From Pipra filicauda (Eukaryota; Chordata; Aves; Passeriformes; Pipridae), in assembly GCF_003945595.2 (NCBI RefSeq), contig NW_024104320.1, positions 1,335,142 through 1,399,141 of the forward strand: a stretch of DNA of 64,000 bases, given 5' to 3'. The notes under the pieces are model-generated. The model did not search any database, had not been told where the DNA came from, and worked only from the letters and a program-made list of their open reading frames with translations. Within the stretch, counting starts at the first letter, position 1. The number at the start of each line of letters is the position of its first letter. The translations under genes and the position numbers were made by a program. This document shows positions 43,601 through 53,420 of this stretch, one piece after another.

Positions 43601-46600
43601 TGCAGGCTGAGGCTATTTTATAATAAATATCTTCTTTACCTCCTTGGGCTAATGTGAAGAATAATTAATGTTTGCATACTGCTTTGAACATGCAAACTGC
43701 AATGACAGTACTAGGTTTTAATATTAAAACTATTAAATATTGGGATTCTGCAATAGTCTCCTTCCATTTCATAGAATCATAAGGTTTTATGATGTGTTTA
43801 AAAATAAAATTGCTGTGAGGAAGGACTGTCATTTAAATTTAAGATCAAATACTTCAAAAAGGATTATATGATATTGCTGAGAGTTCCCCCAGAGCTGCTT
43901 CTCCCCGCCTGCCCTCCCCCATATGCAGACTGGATTTCTGTATTACAGATGAATCCATATTAGTCTGTAGCTGGAAAGCCTTGTGCAGGAGCTGGTGTGA
44001 CTTCCCAGCCTGTGTGGAGGGGTTTGGGGATATCACTAAGGTAATATATTCCATAATGTGTGCATTTCCCCCTGTACTGGGCACTGGTGAGGCCACATCT
44101 TGAGGGCTGTGTCCAGTTCTGGGCCCCTCAGTTCAGGAAGGGCATTGGGGTGGTGGAGCAAGTCCAGAGGAGGGCAACGGAGTTGGGGAAATGTCTGGAG
44201 AATAAGTCCTATGGGGAGCAGCTGAGGGAGCGGGGGGGGCTCAGCCTGGAGGAGGCTCAGGGGGGACCTTATCGCTCTCTACAACCACCTGAAAGGACGA
44301 TGTAGCCAGGTGGAGGTCGGCCTCTTCTCCCAGACAGCCAGTGACAGGATGAGAGGACATGGCCTCAAGCTGTGCCAGGGGAGGTTTAGGTTGGACATTA
44401 GGAAGAAATGCTTCATAGAAAGGGTGATTAGATATTGGAGTGGACTGCCCAGGGAGGTGGTGGAGTCAACCATCCCTGGAAGTGTTTAGAGAAAAGACTG
44501 GATGTGGCCCTCAGTTGAGAAGGTGGTGTTCAGTCAATGATTGGACTCGATGATCTCAGAGGTATTTTCCAACCTAACTGATTCTGTGATTCTGTAATCC
44601 TATGTACTTGCATCAGAGCACACATGCAATACTTCATTATTTTACTGTGAAAAACTTAAGGGCTATGACAAGCACTAATGGTGATGGTTATGGAACATTC
44701 CTTATGGGCAGGTTTTTCCATAATTTTCCTCCTAAGGCCTTATACACACACAGAGGTGTCTCTGAAGGACCAACTTTGACAAATATCAGACTTGACCAAT
44801 GGCTAATTTGCCTTAATATGGCGTTTGTTTTTAATATTGCTGCAAAATATCTAGACAGTGAACCTCACTGAAATGATCAAATACTCTGTATTCGTGGCTG
44901 CAAGTCTAGAGTGCCATCACCACTGGTGTAACTACTAGTGAATTTGGGGACATCTATGTCTGAGCTAGTTGTTTGGACTTCCCTTTATGCATTGCAAAGA
45001 AATAGGCAGTGCTGGGATGTGATCAATTATGTCCTAATGTAGATCCCCAGATTTTGTTAGATGAATTGCCCCCTGAAAGTGCATTTTTCTCTGATTTGAT
45101 TACAGAGGCAAGCATAGTAATTAGCTCAGAAGTAGCTGGCTATATCTTAGAAGCCTAAAGGTTGATAAAGGGAATTCTACCTTTTCGGTCTTTGTTTTTC
45201 TTCATATTTACCTTTGATTCATAGCACAGACCTTTTAAGCAAGCAAAATATGCCTTTTTTGTTGTTTGGACAGTAACTGATGATTTTCACTGGAAAATAA
45301 AACTTGTGCATCAGCCTGATCTATTAATATAACTGCTTTAATGGAAAGAAACTAGTAAGACTATATTTTTCATATTGTATCTTAAAGACACTGTTTCTCA
45401 GCATTTTCTGTCAAAGCTGGACTTGTTAATGTTCTTTTCAACCAAAGACTTTGTCAGATTAATGAATTTATCTTTGTCCAGCCCTTTGTGCAGGAGAGTC
45501 ATTGTGTATGCCCAGAACACTGGTACTACAACACTACAAAGAGAGGATTTATTCTGTTGCATAAATATCAGCCCAACCTTTCAATATCCAGAGTATAACA
45601 CTTTGCAAAAGCAATTACCAGGTACTCTTAAGTTGAAAGCTACCGTAATTATCCACTGTTTGAAAAGAGAATGAGAATAGCCAATCATGTAGTGCTCTGT
45701 GATGCTTTATGCATTTGTTGGAGAATCTGGGCTTGTGTTCAAAACCCATGGGTTGAAACAGAGTTGTGCCCATCCACAGGAACAAATAACGTGTTCTGTG
45801 ACTGTCTCTCAGGGCTGAATGAAAATATAAAGAACGAGGGTAGTAGAACATTCATATAAATGTCTTTGCTATTTTCGTATTTGTGAATGCAGAGTCTCTT
45901 CTGTTCTTTCTGCATGAGGAGGAGCATGTGCAGTTGTCATGTTGTGTAGGAGTTTTACACACCTGGTGTGGAATGGTCCCATTTGTTTAACACACATTAT
46001 TCTGGTGCTCCTGAGTAAATCAGTAGGGAAGGTAAATAGTCCAAGGTATGAAATGTTCCTCCAAGTTGTTCTGGTATAAATTTGCAGGACCAAGTCAAAG
46101 GAGCTGCTCAGTATTTGCAGATATTTAACTAGCAGCAATTTGGCTCAAGAGTTTTCAAACCTGAATCTACATCCCTATCTTTTGAAGGGGGGGGGGAAGC
46201 TTCTGCTGGCTGCACTGAGCTGTGGGACAGCAGCCCCAGGTTACTACACAAGGTAACTTGCAAGAACTGTCCCCTTCGGTTACTTAGGCTGTTAAAAGAA
46301 ACCTTAAAATAAATGGTAAGCATTTAACAAAAAGTAAACAGAGGCAAATCTATGTTACATTTGGGTTCTTTGTCTGCAGGCTTGTTTTAGGGAGCTTTTT
46401 GGTCTTCAGGGGCAAGCCTGCATGAGACACCTGCATTGGGATTCTTTCTTCTGCTGCCCCCCACTTTTATCTACTTAGGCAGGGAGCTCCACTGTGTGTG
46501 ACCAACAGCTCTTCCATATGTCTGTGCAGTATTTGGTACAATATGGATTCCAACCTATTGCACTGAGAATAATAAAAATAATATATTTCTATTTTAGAGC

Positions 46601-49356
46601 CTAAATTACAGGAAGGAAAATGGTACCACTGTGGTTGACCCTCCTGCCTTATCCGTTTTGGATGAGGCTTGAAAGTGAAAATGGAAATGAGCAGCTGATG
46701 TGACCAAGACATTAATTTTTCACTCCTTCCCTCTCCTCCAGCACGTAAATTAGCTCATATTAGATGTAGCTCAGATTGAAACTGTGTGTCTCGTTTTGGC
46801 AGGAATGTTACAGAATGGAAAGAAGTTTGATTCCTCCAGAGACAGAAACAAGCCTTTCAGGTTCAAGATTGGCAGGCAAGAAGTCATCAAAGGATTTGAA
46901 GAAGGTGTTACACAGGTACAGAGCAATGATTCTGGGACTTGGAGCTGGCTGAAGGGTGTGTGAGCACAGCAGTGTCCGTGCAGGTGTGACAAGACCCAGC
47001 AGAAATCACAGTGCAGGATATGGAGTGGTTTTCTGAAAGCGTGGTCCATTTGAGTGCAGTATTTCCTGCAGTTCCCATCCATCCATCCATGCATCCATCC
47101 ATGGCCGCCCCCTACTCATGAGCCTTTCCCCATGGTATGCATTTGAGAGGGGAGAGGTGAAGTCCCCTCCCTGGGTGCCAATGTGCCACATAAGCCCTTC
47201 TCCCATGGGCAGCTTCACAAATAGACAACAGTGGCCTCTAAAATGTCGTGGTGGCAGCATTTTATGGAGTGACCTCAATTCAACTACTCCATAAAAGTCC
47301 ACGCTGCTGTTTTTGATGATATCCAGCTACAGATTCTGACCCTTACTGAACAAGGTACGGAGCTGCACTGTTACATTTTTACAACTTCAGACTCCCAGCT
47401 ACAAAACTTAACATTCACTGACTATCTCTATGCTGAGAGAAAGAAAACTGCCCTCCAATAATTACAGTTTGAGTGCCAGCACAGTTAAACCCTACAAGAG
47501 CCCCCCAATACAATTAATTTCCAGCTCTTGCTTTTTGTGCGGTGCTGTGAAGGCCCATGACATGAGAAGTGTGATCAGGCTGCTCAAGTGCATGAGTGAA
47601 TGAGATCAGGGTGCAAATTCCTCCTGACTTCCCATTTCAGGATCAAAGACCTCAGTGGAGGAGGAAACTGCTCAAATACTGGTATAGGAACAATTTTAAC
47701 AGGAATAACTTCTTATGCTTAAATAGAGAAATGGGAGGAATGTAAAATGACAAACAATCCATTGAGCAATGATGCAACCATGCTTTTCCAAAGAAGGATG
47801 GAAGAGACAATGCTTTCCAGCCCTATGGAGAAAGCAATGCAAGCATTCCCTTCTCTCCAGCCAGAGAATCACAGAATATCTGGAGTTGGAAGGGACCCAC
47901 AAAGATCATTGAAATCCAACTCCTGGCCCTGCACAGGACACCCCAAGAGTCACACCATGTGCCTGAGAGCCTTGTCTAAATGCTTCCTGGATCTGTCAGG
48001 CTTGAGGCTGTGACCACTTCCCTGGGGAGCCTGTTCCAGTGCCCAACCACCCTCTGGGTGAAGAGCCTTTTCCTTATATCCAGCCTAAACCTCCCCTGAC
48101 ACAGCTTCATACTATTCCCTTGGGTATCTGGGTTCTCCAGACTCATTTCATTATCAGGAATACTGTTTCCCTGTGCAGCAGCAGAGAGAGAAGTTCATTT
48201 GAGTAATCCTAGACTCTGAAAAATACCCACCTTCCTCTCAAGGATTTGAGTTGGACTGTTTATTATTTGCTTTGCAGTGAGGGCTAAGAGGAGCTAAGGA
48301 CCCCAGAGCTGTAGAAACCAGAGGCCAGTGCAGATAAAGTAGTGGCAACAAGCACTTGGGTGAATCAGTTCATCCCTTCCTTGACTGCTCTCCCTCCCTT
48401 ACTCCCGTCCCTTAGTTAATAAAGCGGCCGAAAGCCATTCCAGAAATCCGTGTGGTCACACGCTGCCCTCCTGCTCCTCCTAGTGGATCACTGACACAGG
48501 CCGAGCTTGTGGCCTTCTTCTGCCCCAGGGTCTGAGGCATTTGGGGAGTGTGATTGGCACAGGGCACTTGGAACAAGCATGTGGTGTTCTCAAACCTCGG
48601 TGTAATGACTCTCAGATGCCAACAGCACCTGCATTTCTCTGCTCAACTTCTCACAGTTCAGGGTTATCCCATGCCTTAAATCCAGGCATGACCTGCCGGC
48701 TGTCTGGCTTGCAGGGACACATCCAAGCAGTGGGCCCACAGAAACCCCTGGAGGGAATCTTCTCATACGCCCTCAGCCCCATGGTATTAATACTCTTTGA
48801 CTGTGGGAAAGTTCATATTCACATTTTTCTTCTACCAAAAGTAATAAAATCTCTAGCTTTGGTATATTTTATAGAACCTGAAAATATTCAACTTTTAAAA
48901 ATTCAGTGGGAGATATCATGTCATCTGCAGTCCAGTGAGGCACCTGATCTTGGGAGAAAGGTCTGAGCTCATAGAATCACAGAATGGCTTGGGTTGGAAG
49001 GGACCTTAAAGATCATTCAGTTCAAACCTGTCAACTCAATAACCTCAAAGGTCTTTTCCAACCTAAACAATTCTGTGATTCTGACTATCCCAACTCTCCT
49101 TGATACTGTAAACCTGCCAGGCAGGTTTACAAATTGATTTTTCAATTTGTTTTCCTTCTAATTTCCTTCTAATACTGTTGGGGTTTTTTTGTCTTCTCTT
49201 TTCCTTTCTCCCACGTCCAAAACCCAGATGAGCTTAGGACAAAGAGCAAAGTTGACCTGCACACCTGAGATGGCCTATGGAACCACAGGCCACCCTGGGG
49301 TCATCCCTCCCAATGCTACGCTCCTCTTTGATGTGGAGCTTCTCAGGTTAGAGTGA
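4566..49356 (+). CDS. FKBP1B: FKBP1B, peptidyl-prolyl isomerase FKBP12.6 (calstabin-2), 4 coding exons
   Basis: Joining 4566-4602, 7739-7786, 46803-46915 and 49228-49356 gives 327 nt, or 108 aa, the exact family length. The product is a single cytosolic FK506-binding PPIase domain that binds FK506/rapamycin and, in heart, the RyR2 calcium-release channel. Numbering from Gly after Met, visible pocket residues include Tyr26, Phe36, Asp37, Phe46, Val55, Ile56, Tyr82, His87 and Phe99. Residue 59 is Phe (KGFEEG) where FKBP12 has Trp, and Gln31 and Asn32 are present. These three are the residues known to set FKBP12.6 apart for RyR2 binding, so the gene is FKBP1B and not FKBP1A. The start has a good Kozak context (gccgccATGG). 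All introns are GT-AG. Intron phases and the exon 3 size of 113 bp fit the family. The 39-kb intron 2 is the oddity. The gene is convergent with SF3B6. Confidence 0.97.
5100..5132. repeat. (GTTT)n microsatellite / T-rich tract
   Basis: A run of ten T followed by GTT/GTTT units. A simple low-complexity repeat in intron 1 of FKBP1B. Confidence 0.8.
6328..6460 (-). mobile_element. CR1 3'-region fragment
   Basis: Reads 'caccttccactagaccagg' followed by 'ccaacctggccttgaacac', the reverse complement of the untranslated 3' region of avian CR1. The terminal octamers and the 5' part are missing. Confidence 0.85.
7172..7583 (-). mobile_element. CR1 fragment with 3' tail and ORF2 end
   Basis: Begins with 'catagaatcatggaatt', the CR1 terminal repeat in reverse, and extends about 410 bp into the ORF2 C-terminus. 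The minus-strand reading [20 protein letters not shown] is typical of the end of the CR1 reverse transcriptase ORF. Frame breaks show it is dead. It ends about 155 bp before FKBP1B exon 2. Confidence 0.9.
7739..7786 (+). CDS. FKBP1B: FKBP1B coding exon 2
   Basis: 48 bp. Completes Gly12 and encodes [15 protein letters not shown] plus the first base of Gly28. Contains Tyr26 of the ligand pocket. The acceptor AG is at 7737-7738 and the donor GTAAGG at 7787. Confidence 0.96.
12511..12782 (-). mobile_element. CR1 fragment, 3' tail plus ORF2 end
   Basis: Starts with reversed 'agaatag' octamers and 'ttggaagggacctaaaatg'. The minus-strand frame reads [20 protein letters not shown], the conserved end of the CR1 reverse-transcriptase ORF. 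It is truncated and diverged, and its subfamily differs from that of the copy at 7.2 kb. Confidence 0.9.
17157..17820 (-). mobile_element. Long CR1 fragment
   Basis: About 660 bp in reverse orientation, from the 3' end ('gttggaggggaccttaaag') through the 'ttccactagaccag' block into ORF2. Recognisable ORF2-end pieces include [12 protein letters not shown] on the minus strand, and further upstream the 'tgctggccacacaggat' segment. Frameshifts break the reading frame. The 180-codon minus-strand ORF starting at 18065 runs into this relic and is not a gene. Confidence 0.85.
19800..19830. repeat. (ATGA)n microsatellite
   Basis: About seven ATGA units with one ATGG interruption, in FKBP1B intron 2. 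Confidence 0.85.
20741..20764. repeat. T10-CT-A12 self-complementary tract
   Basis: Ten T, then CT, then twelve A. A low-complexity inverted tract that could fold back on itself. Probably slippage-derived. Confidence 0.7.
21571..21607. repeat. AT-rich simple repeat
   Basis: Two near-copies of a TTTATATATATTTAAA-like block in tandem. Intronic low-complexity sequence. Confidence 0.7.
21916..22058 (-). mobile_element. CR1 3'-end fragment
   Basis: Reads 'catagaaatggaacaggc' then 'ttggaagagacctacagtg' and 'ggcattgtccaaatgcctc', the reversed 3' end of the same CR1 group as the copy at 12.5 kb. Short and diverged. Confidence 0.8.
23450..23735 (-). mobile_element. CR1 fragment, 3' tail plus ORF2 end
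   Basis: Starts with 'agcatcacaggatgggtcag' and 'ggttggaagggactgcag', then the reversed ORF2 tail ('atcctctccaggcaatctg', 'gttgcctctattgcttggc'). A distinct, more diverged CR1 subfamily. Confidence 0.85.
26258..26330 (+). mobile_element. CR1 3'-end fragment
   Basis: Ends 'gatcttagagttcttttcc' then 'taaatgattctgtgatgg', a forward CR1 terminus without the preceding ORF. It lies directly upstream of the SINE-like element, which itself ends in a similar tail. Confidence 0.8.
26345..26588 (+). mobile_element. SINE-like retroposon with CR1-type tail (candidate)
   Basis: About 245 bp with no resemblance to the CR1 body. It carries an internal A12 run near 26493-26504 and a short stem at about 26521-26535. 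A perfect 6-bp stem closed by a TTCG tetraloop follows (TCTTCG/CGAAGA, 26543-26558), and then 'aaaatgattctgtgattct', the CR1 terminal octamers. A structured non-CR1 body fused to a CR1 3' tail is how CR1-mobilised SINEs are built. I cannot name the family, and the left boundary is uncertain. Confidence 0.45.
27408..27423. repeat. (GA)n microsatellite
   Basis: About eight GA units in FKBP1B intron 2. Confidence 0.75.
31041..31104. repeat. 32-bp tandem duplication
   Basis: Two adjacent copies sharing 'gtgtccagatagcaaggtgg', offset by exactly 32 bp, with a few mismatches at their ends. Intronic. No known family. Confidence 0.85.
33953..33974. repeat. (TTA)n microsatellite
   Basis: About seven TTA units in intron 2 of FKBP1B. 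Confidence 0.85.
34703..34874 (+). mobile_element. CR1 3'-end fragment
   Basis: A well-preserved forward CR1 3' region: 'ggttgcccagagaggttg', 'ctagtggaaggtgtccctg', 'aaggtcccttccaaccc' and terminal 'ctatgagtctatga' octamers. Confidence 0.93.
37675..37842 (+). mobile_element. CR1 3'-end fragment
   Basis: Forward copy with the same block order as the one at 34.7 kb, from 'ttggcccagagaagttg' to 'ccactctatgattctctg'. 5'-truncated. Confidence 0.93.
44066..44604 (+). mobile_element. CR1 fragment, ORF2 C-terminus plus 3' tail
   Basis: The best CR1 copy in the window, about 540 bp. The plus-strand frame gives [18 protein letters not shown] and then [15 protein letters not shown], the conserved end of the reverse-transcriptase ORF. 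It continues through 'tggactgcccagggaggtgg' to the tail 'gattctgtgattctgtaatc'. It is 5'-truncated like nearly all CR1 insertions, and its frame is interrupted. Confidence 0.95.
46803..46915 (+). CDS. FKBP1B: FKBP1B coding exon 3
   Basis: 113 bp. Completes Gly28 and runs to Gln65 ([18 protein letters not shown] ... KGFEEGVTQ). Carries the FKBP12.6 marks Gln31, Asn32 and Phe59, and the pocket residues Phe36, Asp37, Phe46, Val55 and Ile56. The acceptor AG is at 46801-46802 and the donor GTACAG at 46916. Confidence 0.97.
47075..47104. repeat. (ATCC)n microsatellite
   Basis: About seven ATCC units with one ATGC interruption. Confidence 0.85.
47863..48128 (-). mobile_element. CR1 fragment, 3' tail plus ORF2 end
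   Basis: Begins with 'agagaatcacagaatatc' and 'gttggaagggacccacaaag', then the reversed ORF2 end ('gggagcctgttccagtgcc', 'aacctcccctgacacagc'). In FKBP1B intron 3. Confidence 0.92.
48968..49083. mobile_element. Inverted pair of CR1 3' ends
   Basis: A reversed CR1 tail (from 48968, 'tagaatcacagaatggc', 'gttggaagggacctt') faces a forward CR1 tail ('aaggtcttttccaaccta', 'attctgtgattctga'). The outer arms 48973-48985 and 49070-49082 are perfectly complementary over 13 bp. The inner arms pair imperfectly, so the RNA could fold into a long hairpin about 150 nt upstream of exon 4. Confidence 0.85.
49108..49148. repeat. Two adjacent perfect palindromes
   Basis: First, 49108-49118 (GTAAACCTGCC) pairs with 49120-49130, separated by one base. 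Immediately after, 49131-49137 (AAATTGA) pairs with 49142-49148 across a T4 loop. They lie 80-120 bp upstream of FKBP1B exon 4. Confidence 0.9.
49228..49356 (+). CDS. FKBP1B: FKBP1B coding exon 4 (terminal)
   Basis: 129 bp in phase 0, from [18 protein letters not shown] to FDVELLRLE and the TGA at 49354-49356. Contains Tyr82, His87 and Phe99 of the FK506 pocket. Confidence 0.97.
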   Translation: MSLGQRAKLTCTPEMAYGTTGHPGVIPPNATLLFDVELLRLE

Positions 49357-49948
49357 ACCTTCCTGAGGGAGTTGGCTGCAGACATCTGTTAATAACCATC
49401 CGTTCCTTCCCGCCTTGCCAGCGGCGGGAGGAATCTCCACTGGAATCCCGACGTTCCCTGCCTGAGCTGTCCTGTCAGTAGCACCTGCCGCTCGGATTCT
49501 TACGCCTTCCTTCTCTTTTTTAACTTTGTGGTGTCTGTATTTGCCTTTTATTAGAAGCTTTGCCTTGAGGAAAAAACGTCTCCCGGTGTAACATTTTAAA
49601 GTTGTACATTTTATTTAATTTGCATGTACGAAGAATTCACGGTGATGACTGAAAATATATATAAATATAAATATATATATATATTCCTTATTGAAAAAAA
49701 AAAAACCACTGCCTTACTGTACACTTAAACCAAGAAAAAATAAAAAACCACAAAAGGTGCTCAAAAAAAATAAAAATCCAGTGTACGCCTTGTACATGAA
49801 CGGGCATTAGCCAAACAGAGTTACCTGCGCTGCCACTTTTCTCAACTTGTACGTTCTGCTTGCTGCTGTTTTAAAAAATACTGTCTCATTTAAGAATTAT
49901 ACGTATATATATATATATAAAAAACAATAAAATCTTGATACTTTACAG
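49357..49948 (+). other. FKBP1B: FKBP1B 3' UTR
   Basis: About 590 bp between the stop codon and the probable cleavage site. AT-rich in its second half, with two (TA)n tracts (49652-49685 and 49900-49919). AATAAA occurs at 49739-49744, 49769-49774 and 49926-49931. The last is followed by T-rich sequence ('tctgtttcctgtttctctcc'), which suits a downstream element and makes it the best candidate. Upstream use would give shorter isoforms. Confidence 0.75.
49926..49931 (+). promoter_or_regulatory. FKBP1B: FKBP1B polyadenylation signal AATAAA
   Basis: A canonical hexamer about 570 nt after the stop codon, followed within 25-45 nt by a T/C-rich stretch. Confidence 0.7.
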
Positions 49949-51496
49949 TCTCTGTTTCCTGTTTCTCTCCTCTGGCCACTGGAATGCTTTTTGCTGTCTA
50001 AGAAGTTCTTCAAACAACCCTTCACCAACCCGTTTTTTGTTAATTATTCCTCTTACATGAAATGCGTGTAATTCCATGCACTGGTTCTGTTAGAGATGGC
50101 CCAGCAGAAGATCTCTGTGGGACCAGAGGTATCAGGAATGTGCAAGAAGGGCTGCTGGGGCAGAAAAGTTTCCTGAGTCTCCATCTCCTCTGCCCTGCCT
50201 ATGGCCCCTCAGCTCTGGCCAAAATTTGGCTACTGAAGAGATGGAAAGTGCCGCTTGTCAAAGACATGCAGTGCTGATCTAATTCTGTGTCTTTAGAACA
50301 GTAAAACCAGGGTAAAATTTTCTCCTGGAGCTGAGCAAGGCTAGAAAAGAGCAGGATTATGTGCATCCACCTTTCAAAACAAATCTGATTTGTGGGATGA
50401 TGTGGCCACTGAACACACTGGGGTTTTTAGGCTGCATCATCTGCTCCTGTTTACAGCCTGCAAACTTACTGTGTGCACTGGGCCTCTGGCACTGGAGACT
50501 GAGCAATATTTATTTCTTTTGCTGGTTATATGAATTCCTGAAATGCTGGTTCCTCCCTTGGAGACAGGAAGATGTGTATTCTGTCATTTACCCAGATTTA
50601 GGAGCAGGACCTGATCAGTGAGGCTACTTCTGTGCTGTTATTTTGCTTTGCCTAAGTCTGATTTCTTTCCTTTAGGCTCATTTTTGCCTTTTCCTGGGTC
50701 ACAACGTTACTTTTCATCAACTTGACTGTAAACTATTTGTATAGTTTTCAACTAATGGATGTTTTGATGGGAGTATTTCAAACAGTTGCTGTGCTGTTAT
50801 CTTGTGTGGATCTGTGTAAGGAGAACACATTGAGCATGAGCAGTCAGACAGCAAAGCTGTGGAGGTGACTCCCGGTGACACCTCCTGGAGAAGAGAGTGA
50901 GAAGGAGCACAGAGACAGAAGAATGGTGACTACAGCTCGCACTCTTCTCCCTCCAGATGTTCATTTTCCCACAAAGCTGCATTGGAGCTTGTTAATTAAT
51001 AAGCCCATAAATCCACCTCTTAACAGATTGTTATACACTGAGCTGTGTAAATTTTTTTCTTGCTCCCCTGTCCGTAAAGAAATGAAAGGCTTTTCTGAAC
51101 CGTTTTTTTAGTGGAAATCTCCTGTCACTGCAGCAGCTGGGTTACACTCCATTTCACTAATAGTACTTTTTTTTAGGACAGCCTAACTTTCTGTTAATAA
51201 ATATGGAATTGGAACTGCCAGGGTCTGATGTCCACCAGTATTCCCAAATTCTTTGAAAAGGACCTGCTCTCCTTTGCCACTGCCCTAGCCTGTGGCTGCA
51301 CTGGATCACAGATGCAGCTGCTGTTACTTGGCTGCAGCAGTTGCAGAAACAAGCTCACAGAAGTGCCTTGGTTAAAGGTAATGTGGCCCTGTCTTGTCTG
51401 TCAAACACAGTTTGATTCAGCACATTGGTTTAAGCTGCTCCTACTGATGGCCAAGTTTTAGTTGCTTATTAAAAGATAAAAAAAAAACCCCAAAGT

Positions 51497-52030
51497 ATCA
51501 TGGAATTGTAGAATGGTCTGGGTTGCAAGGGACCTTAAAGATCATCTCTTTCCAACCCCCCTGCCATGGGCAGGACACCTTCCCTTAGACAAGGTTACTC
51601 AAAGCCCATCCAACCTGGCCTTGAACACCTACAGAGATGTGGAACCTACACCTTCTCTGGCAACCTGTGCCAGTGTCTCACCACTCTCACAGTAAAGAAT
51701 CTTTTCCTAATACCTAATCTAAACCTGCTCTTTTTGTTTGAATCCATTCCCCTTTGTCCTGTCACTATATGCTCTCGTAAATAGTATCTTTCCTTCTTTC
51801 TTGTAGGCTCCATTCAGGTACTGGAAGGCTGCAGTTAGGTCACCCCAGAGCCTTCTCTTTCCCAGACTGAACAATCCCAATTCTCTCAGCCTTTCCTCAT
51901 AGAAGGGGTGACCCATCCTTCTAATCATCTTGGTGTCCTGCCTCTGGACTCACTTCAACAGGTTGATGTCCCTCCTGTGCTGGGGACCCCAGAGCTGGAT
52001 GCAGGATTCCAGGTGGGGTCTCACCAGAGA
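51497..52030 (-). mobile_element. Long CR1 fragment
   Basis: About 535 bp reversed, from 'tggaattgtagaatggtc' through the 3' UTR block into ORF2. The minus-strand frame reads FYEERLRELGLFSLGKRRLW, the ORF2 C-terminus. It then continues to 'gagctggatgcaggattcc'. Lies 1.5 kb downstream of FKBP1B. Confidence 0.93.
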
Positions 52031-53370
52031 CCAGTATCTGTTTTGTGCCCTTTCCTGAATGCCCCAACAGTGGTGATGCCAAGGGTTGGCTCAGCATACC
52101 TGGAATGGCCACATATTCCCTCCATCCTCTCTTGGCTCTGCTGTTTGGGAGCTTCTGCTGCATCTGAGGCAATAAGCAGGGTATGGCTCTGCCTTTCCAC
52201 TCCTGCCAGGTTTCTTACCAGGGAAAAGACGTTCCTGATGGGTTCTAGGAGCTGATCATACTCAGTCTTATCTCCTCTGTCTGCAGAGTCCCTTTTGCCC
52301 TCAGCAATTCAGCCAGCCATTCCCAACTCTGTAAAATCCTTGTTACAGCTGGCTGATGGAGTGCTCCCTCATCACCCGCTCTCTGCGGAGACCTTGGCTG
52401 GAAGCAGCGATTATTACATTTTTCGTGCCAATTTCATTTAAAAAAAAAATCTAAAAGGAAAACTAATTGTGCTTTGTGATACTTAGGGAAATTAAGTCTT
52501 CAAGGAAATGTAATCTTCTGCTTTTTATTTGACTGCAAATGCGTTAATTTATTTAATTGTATCATCGATCAACACAGTACATATAATTATTACCACTATA
52601 TAATAGATTGGAAAAAATTTACTGTCATTGCCTGTGTAATCAGATATGCTGCTCTAACTAATTTCTAAACAGCATCAATGGGGACAAAAATGACCTTCCA
52701 GGCTTAATTTCATGCCCTACTTCCTGAAAAATTAAACAGGAAGTGAGCAAACAAAAACCAGCACAGATGCAGAGTGCAAGGCTGGTAACATCTGCCTTAT
52801 TTGGTGTCCCTCTGCCATTCATAGAGCTGAACTCATTTCCCTGTCCTTTGATATTACATTTCAAACAAAATCTTGAGCAGATCTCATCAAAACAATCCTC
52901 CGGGCATTCCATTTCCATTCCCTCTGTCTTGCAGGTACAAATCATTATTTCATTTTACATGTGCAGGGACATTGAAAGCCCTGAACAGGCACTGGAAGAA
53001 AAAGTATGAAATGGAATATTTAATGAAAGGCGGCAGCTGAGCTCTCAGAGAAATCAAAAGCTGCTGATCTTGAGAATTCATTGAAGGAATTTTTATTAAT
53101 CTTATTACCCTAAAGAATTGCTTTTTAGATATGTTTTTCAAACAGCATCAAATCCTCATCAAAACAGGCACTGCAGTGCAAGCACCATGCTCTCTGCTAT
53201 TGACAGAAGCAATGTGGTATTTGCATATGATTTTAAACAAGGCTGGCAGTGCACAGCACCATTACTGGCACCCTGGTATTTATTATCAGTGTTTATTATT
53301 ATTTATTAGAACCATAAATCCAGCATGGCAACAAGCAGCTCCAGTTCCTGGTACAGCGAGGGGTCTCCTG

Positions 53371-53420
53371 TGTGTATATACATGACACATATATGTATAT
53401 ATATAAATATATATTAAAAA
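53371..53420. repeat. AT-rich (TATA/ACAT) simple repeat
   Basis: Interrupted TA/TATG repeats followed by an A8 run. Confidence 0.75.

Larger units (their letters stand above)
7787..46802 (+). other. FKBP1B intron 2 (39 kb)
   Basis: A 39,016-bp intron. It contains CR1 relics (12.5, 17.2-17.8, 21.9, 23.5, 26.3, 34.7, 37.7 and 44.1-44.6 kb), a SINE-like element (26.35-26.59 kb), a 32-bp tandem duplication (31.04 kb) and several microsatellites. The remaining stretches, including 7.8-12.5, 12.8-17.1, 17.8-21.9, 23.7-26.2, 26.6-34.7, 34.9-37.7, 37.8-44.0 and 44.6-46.8 kb, look like unremarkable AT-leaning intronic sequence. The longest open frame (28732-29319, 195 codons) has no recognisable domain. 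I see no tRNA, snoRNA or hidden exon that I can support. Confidence 0.8.
46916..49227 (+). other. FKBP1B intron 3
   Basis: A 2312-bp intron with an (ATCC)n microsatellite (47075-47104), a reversed CR1 relic (47863-48128), a back-to-back pair of CR1 tails (48968-49083) and two adjacent short palindromes (49108-49148). The acceptor is ...acccAG at 49226-49227. Confidence 0.85.

Noticed and set aside
4566..49356. FKBP1A (FKBP12) as the identity of the first gene
   Set aside because: Phe59 in place of Trp, together with Gln31 and Asn32 and synteny with SF3B6 and TP53I3, point to FKBP1B.
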